From Caulobacter segnis (GTDB lineage Bacteria; Pseudomonadota; Alphaproteobacteria; Caulobacterales; Caulobacteraceae): a stretch of DNA of 64,000 nucleotides. The DNA is taken from the NCBI RefSeq assembly GCF_023935105.1, contig NZ_CP096040.1, positions 3,596,001 to 3,660,000 of the forward strand, in the 5' to 3' direction. The translations under genes and the position numbers were made by a program. Below, one piece after another: positions 6,956-16,103 of the stretch. The notes under the pieces are model-generated. The model saw nothing but the letters and a program-made list of their open reading frames with translations, was not told the DNA's origin and made no database searches. The first letter of the stretch is position 1; every line of letters begins with the position of its first letter.

Positions 6956-9640
6956 ATGAACGTCGTCGTCGTCGAGAGCCCGGCCAAGGCCAAGACCATC
7001 AACAAGTACCTCGGGTCCGACTACACGGTTCTCGCCTCGTACGGCCACATCCGTGACCTGCCCTCGAAGGACGGCTCGGTCGAACCCGACAACGACTTCG
7101 CCATGAGCTGGGAAGTCGACTCCAAGGCCAGCAAGCGCGTCAGCGACATCGTCGACGCCCTGAAGAAGGCCGACCGCCTGATTCTGGCCACCGACCCGGA
7201 TCGCGAAGGGGAAGCGATCAGCTGGCACGTCCTGGAAGTGCTGAACAAGAAGAAGGCGCTGAAGGACAAGGCCGTCCAGCGCGTCACCTTCAACGCCATC
7301 ACCAAGACGTCCGTGCTGGAGGCCATGGCCAATCCGCGCGACGTCGACATGGAGCTGGTCGAGGCCTATCTGGCCCGCCGCGCGCTCGACTACCTGGTCG
7401 GCTTCACCCTCTCGCCGGTGCTGTGGCGCAAGCTGCCGGGCAGCCGCTCGGCCGGCCGGGTGCAGTCGGTCTGCCTGCGCCTGATCGTCGACCGCGAACT
7501 GGAGATCGAGCGCTTCAAGACCCAGGAATACTGGACCGTCGACGCCGACGTCTCGGCCGGCGCCGATCCGTTCCTGGCCCGCCTGGTCAAGCACGAGGGC
7601 AAGAAGCTCACCAAGTTCGACCTGGGCAACGAGGCCTCGGCCCTGGCCGCCAAGGCCGCCGTGGGCGCGGCCGTGTTCAAGGTCGCCGCCGTCGAGAAGA
7701 AGCCGGGCAAGCGCTCGCCCGCCCCGCCCTTCACCACCTCGACGCTTCAACAGGAAGCCGCCCGCAAGCTGGGCTTCTCGGCCCAGCGCACCATGCAGGC
7801 CGCCCAGAAGCTGTATGAAGGCATCGACATCGGCGGCGAGACCGTCGGCCTGATCACCTACATGCGGACCGACGGCGTGTCGGTCGAGCCCGAGGGCATC
7901 GCCGAAGCGCGCAGCGTCATCGGCAACGTCTACGGCGCATCTTACGTCCCCGAGACCCCGCGCTACTACAAGGCCAAGGCCAAGAACGCCCAGGAGGCCC
8001 ACGAAGCCATCCGGCCGACCAGCCTGAACCGCAATCCCGGCTCGCTGCGCCTGGAGGGGGACCTGGGCCGCCTGTACGAGCTGATCTGGAAGCGGATGAT
8101 CGCCTCCCAGATGGAGAGCGCCCGCATCGAGCGCACCACGGTCGACCTGGAAAGCGCCGACGGCCAGACCGGCCTGCGCGCCACGGGCCAGGTCGTGCTT
8201 TTCCCCGGCTACCTCGCCGTCTACGAGGAAGGCCGTGATGACGAAGGCGACGAGGACAGCGCTCGCCTGCCGGTGATCGAGGAAGGCGCCTCGGCCAAGG
8301 TCATCGAGGCCCGCGCCGACCAGCACTTCACCGAACCGCCGCCGCGCTATTCGGAAGCCAGCCTGGTCAAGAAGATGGAAGAGCTAGGGATCGGCCGTCC
8401 GTCGACCTACGCCTCGGTCCTGACCGTGCTGCGCGACCGCGAATACGTGAAGATGGAGAAGCAGCGCTTCGTCCCCGAGGACAAAGGCCGCCTGGTCACG
8501 GCGTTCCTGGAGCAGTTCTTCCGCCGCTATGTCGAGTATGACTTCACGGCCGCCCTTGAAGAGCAGCTCGACCTGGTTTCGGACGGCAAGCTGGACTGGA
8601 AGCAGTTCCTGCGTGACTTCTGGAAGGACTTCCACGCCGCCGTCGGCGAGATCGCCGAGCTGCGCACCACCAACGTGCTGGACGCGCTGAACGAGGCCCT
8701 GGGCCCGCACATCTTCCCGGACAAGGGCGATGGCTCGGACCCGCGCCTGTGCCCCACCTGCCATAGCGGCCAGCTGTCTTTGAAGACCGGCAAGTTCGGG
8801 GCCTTCATCGGCTGCTCGAACTATCCGGAATGCCGCTACACCCGCCAGCTGGGCGTGTCGGAAGGCGACGGCGAGGCCGAGAGCGCCGACAAGGAACTGG
8901 GAATCAACCCCGCCAGCGGCAGCGCCGTGTGGCTGAAGAACGGGCGCTTTGGCCCCTATGTCGAGGAGCTGGCGGCCGAGGGCAGCGGTGACAAGCCCAA
9001 GCGCTCGTCCCTGCCCAAGGGCTGGATCGCCTCGGCCATGGACCTGGAGAAGGCCCTGCGCCTGCTGTCGCTGCCGCGCGAGGTGGGCAAGCACCCGGAC
9101 GACGGCAAGGTGATCACGGCGGGCCTGGGACGCTTCGGGCCGTTCGTGCTGCACGACGGCACCTACGCCAATCTGGAGAACGCCGACGAGGTGTTCGATG
9201 TCGGCCTAAACCGCGCCGTCGCTATCCTAGCCGACAAGCGCGCCGGCGGCGGACGCCCGCAGCGCGGGGCCGCGGCGGCCCTGGCCGAACTGGGCAATCA
9301 CCCCGAGGACGGCAAGCCGGTGCGGGTGCTGTCGGGGCGCTTTGGCCCCTACATCAAGCACGGCGACACCAACGCCAATGTGCCGAAAGGCAAGGATCCG
9401 GCGGCCCTGACCATCGAGGAAGCAGTGGCCCTGCTGGCCGAACGCGTCGCCAAGGGCGGCGGCAAGAAGCCGGCGAAGAAGGCCGCCGCATCCAAGAAGC
9501 CGGCGGCCAAGGCCGAAGGCGACGCGCCGGCCAAGAAGACGGCCGCCAAGAAACCGGCCGCCAAGAAGGCCGCCTCCAAGGCGACAGCGACCGCCACATC
9601 GTCTGACGACGGCGCCGCGCCGTGGGACGACGAGACCTGA
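6956..9640 (+). CDS. topA: DNA topoisomerase I
   Basis: Relaxes negative supercoils through a transient 5'-phosphotyrosine. The 894 residues begin with the TOPRIM domain (MNVVVVESPAKAKTINKYLG, then TDPDREGEAISWH). The catalytic tyrosine is Tyr302 in LITYMRTDGV. One CxxC...C zinc-ribbon unit (CPTCHSGQLSLKTGKFGAFIGC) lies near residues 600-620, followed by further topoisomerase C-terminal repeats with GRFGPYV, GRFGPFV and GRFGPYI motifs. The last 60 residues are a Lys/Ala/Pro-rich tail of histone H1-like character, common in alphaproteobacterial TopA. Confidence 0.98.
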   Translation: MNVVVVESPAKAKTINKYLGSDYTVLASYGHIRDLPSKDGSVEPDNDFAMSWEVDSKASKRVSDIVDALKKADRLILATDPDREGEAISWHVLEVLNKKKALKDKAVQRVTFNAITKTSVLEAMANPRDVDMELVEAYLARRALDYLVGFTLSPVLWRKLPGSRSAGRVQSVCLRLIVDRELEIERFKTQEYWTVDADVSAGADPFLARLVKHEGKKLTKFDLGNEASALAAKAAVGAAVFKVAAVEKKPGKRSPAPPFTTSTLQQEAARKLGFSAQRTMQAAQKLYEGIDIGGETVGLITYMRTDGVSVEPEGIAEARSVIGNVYGASYVPETPRYYKAKAKNAQEAHEAIRPTSLNRNPGSLRLEGDLGRLYELIWKRMIASQMESARIERTTVDLESADGQTGLRATGQVVLFPGYLAVYEEGRDDEGDEDSARLPVIEEGASAKVIEARADQHFTEPPPRYSEASLVKKMEELGIGRPSTYASVLTVLRDREYVKMEKQRFVPEDKGRLVTAFLEQFFRRYVEYDFTAALEEQLDLVSDGKLDWKQFLRDFWKDFHAAVGEIAELRTTNVLDALNEALGPHIFPDKGDGSDPRLCPTCHSGQLSLKTGKFGAFIGCSNYPECRYTRQLGVSEGDGEAESADKELGINPASGSAVWLKNGRFGPYVEELAAEGSGDKPKRSSLPKGWIASAMDLEKALRLLSLPREVGKHPDDGKVITAGLGRFGPFVLHDGTYANLENADEVFDVGLNRAVAILADKRAGGGRPQRGAAAALAELGNHPEDGKPVRVLSGRFGPYIKHGDTNANVPKGKDPAALTIEEAVALLAERVAKGGGKKPAKKAAASKKPAAKAEGDAPAKKTAAKKPAAKKAASKATATATSSDDGAAPWDDET

Positions 9641-9678
9641 ACCTGTTCAGAGGCCGGGGACACGAGTAGAGTTCGATC

Positions 9679-10050
9679 ATGACGACGCTGGAACGTCCTC
9701 TGCCCCTGCATGTCGTGGTGGCCGCGCTGGTGCTGTGCTGCGTGGCCGGTTTCACCATGGGCGTGACCAACGCCATGAAGATCGACCACGGCGGCGGCGA
9801 GGTCTCCAACCAGCCGCTGGCCGAGGTTTCGGGCGTACCGGTCAAGGACGCCACCCCCGCCCTCGCCTACGAGCCGCCGCCGGTGGAGGCCCCCAAGCCC
9901 AAGGCCGTCGAGGTCCAGACCGTCGAGCAGGAGGCGCCGGCCCCGACGATCGAGACCCCGCCGGCCAATCCGACGCCCACGCCGGCCGCGGCGCCGACGC
10001 CCAAGCCGGCCGACCCGCCGCCGCCCCGGTCGATCGAGGACCTGTACTAG
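9679..10050 (+). CDS. Single-pass membrane protein with proline-rich tail
   Basis: 123 residues with one N-terminal helix (residues about 9-27, HVVVAALVLCCVAGFTMGV) and then a Pro/Ala/Glu-rich periplasmic or cytoplasmic tail (EAPKPKAVEVQTVEQEAPAP) ending in RSIEDLY. There is no recognisable globular domain. It sits 38 bases after topA and 54 before rnr on the same strand, so it could be cotranscribed with both. The composition resembles TonB linker regions but there is no TonB C-terminal domain. Confidence 0.65.
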   Translation: MTTLERPLPLHVVVAALVLCCVAGFTMGVTNAMKIDHGGGEVSNQPLAEVSGVPVKDATPALAYEPPPVEAPKPKAVEVQTVEQEAPAPTIETPPANPTPTPAAAPTPKPADPPPPRSIEDLY

Positions 10051-10104
10051 GGTCCGCGCGCGTTTCCCTTGGCCATCCGCCCCCGTAACGGGGTAAGGCA
10101 GGAC

Positions 10105-12386
10105 ATGGCCAAACTTCGCCCGCCCAAAGCGTTCAAGCCGCGTCCCGCCGCCGGCCTGCCCGATCGCGAGACGCTGATCGCGTTCCTGCGCGACGCCGGG
10201 GAAAGCGGCAAGGCCGACATCGCCCGCCACTTCGGCCTCAAGGGCGCCGACCGTCGGGCCCTGCGCGAGATGATCCGCGAGCTGGAAGCCCAGGGGCTCT
10301 CGCCAAGCGCGGCCGCAAGGGCTTCGCCGAGGCTGGCTCCCTGCCGCCCGTGGGCGTGGCCGACGTGGTCGAGCGCGACGCCGACGGCGAGCTCTATGTG
10401 AAGCTGACCAAGTCGGACGATGACGTGCCCAACGTCCGTCTGGCTCCGGGCAAGGGCGAGGCGGCCGCCGGCGCGCCGGGCCTGGGCGACCGCCTGCTGG
10501 TCCGCTTCGAGCGGCTGGAGACCGGCGAGTTCGAGGCCAAGCTGATCAAGCGCCTGGGCCAGAGCGCCCACAAGGTGCTGGGCGTCATCCGCAAGCACCG
10601 CAAGGAGATCCGCGTCGAGCCGGTCGACCGCAAGTCCAAGGACGTGCTGGTCCTGGATCCCAGCGTCGCCCACGATTTCAAGGACGGCGATCTCGTGGTC
10701 GCTCAGGTCGGCACGCACGGCGGCCGCTACGGCCCCAAGCCCGGCAAGGTGCTGGAGGTGGTCGGGACCGAGAACGATCCCCGCGCCGCCTCGCTGATCG
10801 CCATCCACAGCCACGGCATCCCGACGGGCTTCTCCGAAGAGGCCGAGCGCGAGGCAAAGGCCGCCGTCGAGCCCACCCTGGCCGGCCGCGAGGACCTGCG
10901 TGACCTGCCGTTCGTGACCATCGACCCGGTCGACGCCCGCGACCACGACGACGCCGTCTACGCCCATCCCGACGAGGACGACACCAACAAGGGCGGCTGG
11001 GTGGTCTGGGTGGCCATCGCCGACGTCGCCGCCTATGTCCGCCCCGGCTCGGCCCTGGATCGCGACGCCCGCGAGAAGGGCAACAGCGTCTACTTCCCCG
11101 ACCGGGTGGAGCCGATGCTGCCCGAGACCCTGTCCAACGGCCTGTGCAGCCTGCGCGAGAGCGAGAACCGCGCGACCCTGGCCGTCCGGATGGTGTTCGA
11201 CAAGTCGGGCCGCAAGAAGGGCCACAAGTTCGTGCGCGGCCTGATGCGCTCGGCCGCCAAGCTCAGCTACGAACAGGCGCAAGGCGCCATCGACGGCCAG
11301 CCGGACGACAAGGCCGGCCCGCTGCTGGAGCCGATCCTGAAGCCGCTGTGGGAAGCCTACCGGACGATGAAGATCGGCCGTGACGCCCGCTCGCCCCTGG
11401 CCATCGAGAGCGACGAGCGCCGGATCATCATCAAGGGCGGCGAGATCGCCTCGATCACCAAGCGCGCCTCGCTCGAGGCCCACAAGCTGATCGAGGAGAT
11501 GATGGTGCAGGCCAATGTCTGCGCCGCCGAGAGCCTGGAGGCCAAGCGCTCGCCCCTGATCTACCGGGTGCACGACACGCCCAGCCTGGAGAAGGTGCAG
11601 AACCTGGCCGACTTCCTGCAGACCCTGGAGATCCGCTGGAACAAGGGCGAGGCCCCGCAGACCTCGCGCTTCAACAAGCTGCTGGAAGAGACCCGCGAGA
11701 GCCCGAACGCGGCGATCATCAACGAGGTGGTCCTGCGCACCCAGATGCAGGCCCACTACAGCGCCGACAACATTGGCCACTTCGGCCTGAACCTGGCCAA
11801 GTACGCCCACTTCACCAGCCCAATCCGCCGCTATGCCGACCTGATCGTCCACCGGGGGCTGATCCGGGCCCTGGGCCTGGGCGACGATGGCCTCACCGAC
11901 CAGGACATCGCCCAGATCAAGGACACGGCCGAGGTCATCACCCACGCCGAGCGCCGGGCCATGGCCGCCGAGCGCGACGCCACCGACCGCTACATCGCCG
12001 CCTTCCTGGCCGACCGGGTGGGCGCGACCTTCGAGGGGCGGATCACCGGCGTCACCCGCTTTGGCCTGTTCATCAAGCTGACCGACACTGGCGCCGACGG
12101 CCTGGTCCCCGTCTCGACCCTGGGCCAGGAGTTCTTCGTCCACGACGACAAGATGCACGCCCTGGTCGGCGAGCGGACCGGCAAGCGCTGGCCGCTGGGC
12201 CTCGGCGTCGAGGTCAAGCTGGTCGAGGCCACGCCCGTGACCGGCGGCCTGCTGTTCGAGATGCTCAGCGACCCGCTGCCGCCGGATCCGAAGATGCCGC
12301 GCCCCAGGCTGGGGGCGAGACGTCAGGCGGCGGTAAAGCCGCGCGGCGGCCTGCCGAAGGGCGTCCGGCGCGGGAAGCGGCGGTAA
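10105..12386 (+). CDS. rnr: Ribonuclease R, with an apparent -1 frameshift near residue 63
   Basis: RNase R is a processive 3'-5' exoribonuclease that degrades structured RNA. From ATG 10105 the frame reads the N-terminal winged-helix region (DIARHFGLKGADRRALREMI) to LEAQG at 10294-10296. The protein then continues in another frame as ALAKRGRKGFAEAG, through cold-shock domains, the RNB active site (IDPVDARDHDDAV) and a C-terminal S1 domain (FEGRITGVTRFGLFIKL) plus a basic tail. One extra G in the GGGG run at 10293-10296 would restore a 760-residue protein. As written, only an N-terminally shortened form from a downstream start could be made. It may be a sequencing error. Confidence 0.85.
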
Positions 12387-12390
12387 AATG

Positions 12391-12406
12391 CTCCCCTAGC
12401 GGGGAG
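12391..12406. terminator. Short GC hairpin between convergent rnr and SGNH esterase genes
   Basis: CTCCCCTAGCGGGGAG forms a six-pair stem with a tight loop in the 23-base gap between two convergent genes. There is no clear U-run, so its role as a bidirectional terminator is inferred from position. Confidence 0.45.
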
Positions 12407-12409
12407 GAT

Positions 12410-13426
12410 CTACTTCGCCGCGATCGCCGCCTGCAGGCGATCGGCCATCGCCTTCTGATCCGCCACCGACGGGTGCCAGTGGCACGCGCCGCGGTCCATG
12501 TCGGTGATCCGCACGGCCGTCGCGCCTGTACGGCCCGCCACCTCGGCGACGTCGTCGGCGAAGGTGTCGCCGGCGATCAGGAAGACGCGCGCGCCGGGCC
12601 GGCTGACCTTCAGGCCCTGGACGAAGGCGACATAGGTCTCGCGGTAATCTTTACGCAGCGCCGCCTCGTCGGCCCAGCGCTCACCAGGGTTCAGGGGCGT
12701 CGAGAAGTCGTTGGTGCCCAGGCCGATGACGACGATGTCCGGCTTCCACGAGTCGTTGGCCGCCACGCGCGGCTCGGCCTGGCCGGGGATCAGGCGCGGG
12801 AACAGGACCGGTAGCGGCTCGCCCGGCGCCAGGCCGTTATAGTTGCGCACCACGCCCCGGCCCGAGAAGGCCTCGATGCGGTAGTCGGCGTCCAGCCGCC
12901 CGGCCAGGATCGGCCCGAAAGCCAGGCTGGTGTCAGTCAGGTCGTGGACCTGCTGCTGGGTGCAGTCGCGACTGGTCGAGCGGACGCCGTAGCCGACCGT
13001 GTGCGAGTCGCCGATGAACTCGATGCGGCGAGGCCGGGCCGGCGCGGGCGACGCCCTGCCCTGCCCGCCCACGAAGAAGCCCTCGAACCGGGCCGAGCCG
13101 GTCTGGCTCTCGGTCAGCTTGTCGATCCGCACGACATGTTCGCCGGCGCCCAGGGCGTCCAGCTTCAACCGGGTCTCTCCGGACGTCGTCAGCTCGGCCT
13201 TGCGCACGCCGTCGAGGCTGACGGCCAGGTGCTCGGCGCCCGTGTTGACCGCGACCTCGACCGACGGCCCCGAGAACCGGCCCTCGAAATAGACCCCCGG
13301 CCAGCCGAAGTCGTAGCTCCCAGCGGGAGCGGGCGCGACGCGGCCGCCGATGTTCAGGGGCAAGGCGGTCTGGGACCAGACGGGCGTGGCCAGGGCCAGG
13401 GCGGCGGCGAGAGTCAGCAAGCGCAT
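12410..13426 (-). CDS. Secreted SGNH esterase, CE2-like (acetylxylan esterase type)
   Basis: 338 residues with a signal peptide (residues 1-19, cut near WSQT). A beta-sandwich N-terminal domain follows (FEGRFSGPSVEVAV ... VVRIDKLTE), then an SGNH hydrolase domain from about residue 135. The motifs are GDSHTVGYG with the nucleophilic serine, GLGTNDF and the late DRGACHWHPSVADQ with the catalytic histidine. The jelly-roll plus SGNH order is that of carbohydrate esterase family 2, which removes acetyl groups from plant polysaccharides. Export to the periplasm or outside is expected. The adjacent aminotransferase is divergent, so there is no operon partner. Confidence 0.82.
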   Translation of the reverse strand: MRLLTLAAALALATPVWSQTALPLNIGGRVAPAPAGSYDFGWPGVYFEGRFSGPSVEVAVNTGAEHLAVSLDGVRKAELTTSGETRLKLDALGAGEHVVRIDKLTESQTGSARFEGFFVGGQGRASPAPARPRRIEFIGDSHTVGYGVRSTSRDCTQQQVHDLTDTSLAFGPILAGRLDADYRIEAFSGRGVVRNYNGLAPGEPLPVLFPRLIPGQAEPRVAANDSWKPDIVVIGLGTNDFSTPLNPGERWADEAALRKDYRETYVAFVQGLKVSRPGARVFLIAGDTFADDVAEVAGRTGATAVRITDMDRGACHWHPSVADQKAMADRLQAAIAAK

Positions 13427-13479
13427 GCCCTCTTCTCATGCGGGATGCGCGCCGCGTCAAACCCCGCTATGCCACGATC

Positions 13480-14646
13480 ATGCGCGCCGAGATCGAACCC
13501 TTCCACGCCATCGCCATCAGCCGTCTGGCCCACCAGTTGAAGATGGAGGGCGCCTCGATCATCCACATGGAGTTCGGCCAGCCCTCGACCGGCGCCCCCA
13601 GCAAGGCGATCGCCAAGGCTCATGAAATCCTGGACGCCGAGGCCATGGGCTACTGGGAAAGCCCGCTGCTGCGCCAGCGGATCGCCGAGCGCTACCAGAC
13701 CCTGTACGGCGTCACTGTGGAGCCCGAGCGGATCGTGCTGACCTGCGGGGCCTCGCCGGCCCTGGTGCTGGCGTTGTCCAGCGTGTTCACGCCCGGCGAC
13801 CGCATCGCCCTGGCCCGTCCCGGCTATGTCGCCTACCGCAACAGCCTGAAGGCCCTGCACCTGGAGCCCGTCGAGATCGCCTGCGGGCCGGAAGACCGCT
13901 TCCAGCTGACCGCCAGGCATCTGGCCGACCTCGAGCCCGCCCCGGCCGGAGTCATCGTCGCCAGCCCGGCCAACCCGACCGGCACGATCATCGAACCCGA
14001 AGAGCTGGAAAAGATCGCGCAAGTCTGCCGCGAGCGCGGCATCCGGATCATCAGCGACGAGATCTATCACGGCCTCAGCTACACCGGCCGCACGCCCTCT
14101 ATGCTGGAGTTCGCGCCCGACGCCCTGATCGTCAACAGCTTCAGCAAGTACTTCAGCATGGCCGGCTGGCGGCTGGGCTGGCTGCTGACGCCCAAGGGCG
14201 AGGACCTGGAGCGGGCGAGGGCCTATGTCGGCAACCTGTTCCTGACCGCCCCGTCGCTGAGCCAGCACGCGGGCCTGGCGGCCATGGACTGCATCGACGA
14301 GCTGGAAGCCCACATCGACGTCTACCGCGCCAACCGACAGCGGATGCTGGACGCCCTGCCGGCGCTGGGCCTCCAGCAGATCGCCCCGCCGGACGGCGCC
14401 TTCTACATCTGGGCCAATATCGGCCACCTGACCGACGACTCGCTGGGTTTCTGCCAGCAGCTGCTGAAGGACACCGGCGTGGCCACCGCGCCGGGCGTGG
14501 ATTTCGATCCCGTCGAGGGCAAACACTTCATCCGCTTCAGCTTCGCGGTCTCGACGGCCGAGGTCGAGGAGGCGCTGCGGCGGATCACGCCGTGGTTCGC
14601 CAACCTCTCTGCTCCCCCTTTGGGGGAGCTGTCGCAGAGCGACTGA
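13480..14646 (+). CDS. Pyridoxal-phosphate aminotransferase, fold type I
   Basis: 388 residues from ATG 13480; an ATG at 13438 is also open. Typical class I features are seen: HMEFGQPSTGAP at the N-terminus, ASPANPTGTII (cofactor asparagine), IISDEIYHGLSY, the lysine in NSFSKYFSMAGWRLGW (Schiff base) and the C-terminal arginine in HFIRFSFAVS. It resembles aspartate/aromatic-type transaminases, but the substrate cannot be named. The last dozen residues (SAPPLGELSQSD) are encoded inside an intergenic palindromic repeat, so the native C-terminus was probably shorter. Confidence 0.85.
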   Translation: MRAEIEPFHAIAISRLAHQLKMEGASIIHMEFGQPSTGAPSKAIAKAHEILDAEAMGYWESPLLRQRIAERYQTLYGVTVEPERIVLTCGASPALVLALSSVFTPGDRIALARPGYVAYRNSLKALHLEPVEIACGPEDRFQLTARHLADLEPAPAGVIVASPANPTGTIIEPEELEKIAQVCRERGIRIISDEIYHGLSYTGRTPSMLEFAPDALIVNSFSKYFSMAGWRLGWLLTPKGEDLERARAYVGNLFLTAPSLSQHAGLAAMDCIDELEAHIDVYRANRQRMLDALPALGLQQIAPPDGAFYIWANIGHLTDDSLGFCQQLLKDTGVATAPGVDFDPVEGKHFIRFSFAVSTAEVEEALRRITPWFANLSAPPLGELSQSD

Positions 14647-14718
14647 GGGGGCTAATGCGGCTTAGACCGAGCTGCCCCCTCCGGCCCTCTGGGCCACCTC
14701 CCCCGGAGGGGGAGGAGA
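14612..14718. repeat. Palindromic GC-rich intergenic repeat (REP-like)
   Basis: CTCCCCCTTTGGGGGAG at 14612-14628 is a near-perfect hairpin. It is followed by GTCGCAGAGCGACTGAGGGGGC, then a second inverted block containing GCCCCCTCC and CCTCCCCCGGAGGGGGAGG. The unit lies between the 3' ends of convergent genes and includes the stop codon of the aminotransferase. It may also terminate transcription from both sides. Confidence 0.6.
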
Positions 14719-14730
14719 GATTTGAGCCCC

Positions 14731-16029
14731 CTACTTCCGCTCCAGATAGTCCAGCGCCATGAACACCTCGGCCTTAACGCCGGTCTCAAACACCGCCTCG
14801 TCGACGTCGAAGAACGGAGAGTGGTTGGCGGGCGCCGTCGCGGCGGGCACATCGGCCTTGCGGCCGCCCAGCTGGACGAACACCGCGGGGACCTTTTCGG
14901 CGTAGAGCGAGAAGTCCTCGGCCCCGGTGACCAGCGGCGCGTTGTCGTCGACCTTGCCGGGCGCGGCCTTCTCCAGGCTGGCCTTGACCCATTTCGACAG
15001 GGCCGGATCGTTATAGGTCACCGGATACGGCTGGCTGAACACCGCCTCGGCCTTGGCCCCATAGCGGTCGCCGATGCTGGCGACGGCCTTCTGGACCTTG
15101 GCCACCAGGTCATCGTGGCGGGCGGTCGAGAAGGTCCGCAGGGTCCCCTCCATCTTCAGGTCCTCAGGGATGATGTTCTGGCGCATGCCCATGTTGATCA
15201 CAGCGATCGTCACCACCGAGGGCGAGGCGCCGACGTCGACCTGGCGGGCGGCGATCTGGTTCATGGCCTGGATGATGTCGGCGGCGACGCTGGCCATGTC
15301 GATCCCGGCCCACGGCCGCGCGCCGTGGGTCTGCTTACCCTTGACCGTGATCGTGATGCGGTCCGACGAGGCGTAGAATCCCTCGGGGCGGTAGTTCAAC
15401 TGGTTGGCGTCGCCGGGACCGATGTGCAGGCCGAAGACCGCGTCGACCTTGGGATGGTCCAGCGCGCCATCGCGGATCATCAGCTTGGCGCCGCCTTCCT
15501 CGCCCGCCTGCGGCCCTTCCTCGGCCGGCTGGAACAGCAGGACGACCGTGCCCTTGATGTCCTTCTTCATGCCAGCCAGCACCGTGGCGGTCCCCAGCAG
15601 CATGGCCACGTGGGTGTCGTGACCGCAGGCGTGCATGACCGGCACCGTCCTGCCCTCCCAGGTCGCGGTGGCTTTGGAGGCGAACGGCAGGCCGGTCTTC
15701 TCTTCCACCGGCAAGGCGTCCATGTCGGCGCGCAGGGCCACGACCTTGCCGGGCTTGCCGCCCTTCAGGATCCCGACCACGCCGGTCTTGCCGACGTTCT
15801 CACGGACCTCGAAGCCCAAGGCCTTCAGTTCCTTGGCGATCAGGGCCGAGGTGCGAACCTCCTGGTTGCCCAGCTCGGGATGTTCGTGGATGTCGCGCCG
15901 CCAGGCCACGACCTTGGGCTGGACCGCCTTGGCCGCGGCGGCTACCTGGGCCTGAGACGGCGCCGCAAGAGCCGGCGCGCCGAAAGCCAGGCCGGCGACC
16001 AACGCCAGCGTCGAAACCCGTCCAAACAT
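14731..16029 (-). CDS. Secreted M20 family amidohydrolase/peptidase
   Basis: 432 residues with a signal peptide (MFGRVSTLALVAGLAFGAPALA). Metal-dependent amidohydrolase motifs of the IAA-amino-acid hydrolase/hippurate hydrolase group follow: RRDIHEHPELGNQE, ALRADMDALPVEE, MHACGHDTHVAMLLG and LLFQPAEEGP. The dimerisation domain carries KGKQTHGARPWAGIDM, and the last metal ligand is in PANHSPFFDVDE. These enzymes split N-acyl amino acids or dipeptides. Export suggests a periplasmic scavenging role. The gene stands alone, convergent with the aminotransferase. Confidence 0.9.
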   Translation of the reverse strand: MFGRVSTLALVAGLAFGAPALAAPSQAQVAAAAKAVQPKVVAWRRDIHEHPELGNQEVRTSALIAKELKALGFEVRENVGKTGVVGILKGGKPGKVVALRADMDALPVEEKTGLPFASKATATWEGRTVPVMHACGHDTHVAMLLGTATVLAGMKKDIKGTVVLLFQPAEEGPQAGEEGGAKLMIRDGALDHPKVDAVFGLHIGPGDANQLNYRPEGFYASSDRITITVKGKQTHGARPWAGIDMASVAADIIQAMNQIAARQVDVGASPSVVTIAVINMGMRQNIIPEDLKMEGTLRTFSTARHDDLVAKVQKAVASIGDRYGAKAEAVFSQPYPVTYNDPALSKWVKASLEKAAPGKVDDNAPLVTGAEDFSLYAEKVPAVFVQLGGRKADVPAATAPANHSPFFDVDEAVFETGVKAEVFMALDYLERK

Positions 16030-16103
16030 CGTAAAGCCCCTCCAGAATCCGCCTGACGTTACGTCGGTCTTTCCAGCTCACGCAATCGGTCTAACCTTCC
16101 CCC

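Noticed and set aside
10047..12158. A 703-codon minus-strand frame opposite rnr
   Set aside because: Shadow of the RNase R gene; no ribosome-binding site or recognizable motif. The RNB active site is on the plus strand.
13438..13480. Earlier ATG for the aminotransferase (14 extra residues)
   Set aside because: It gives MRDARRVKPRYATI, basic and unlike the family N-terminus, and lies almost at the divergent esterase start; no ribosome-binding site supports it.
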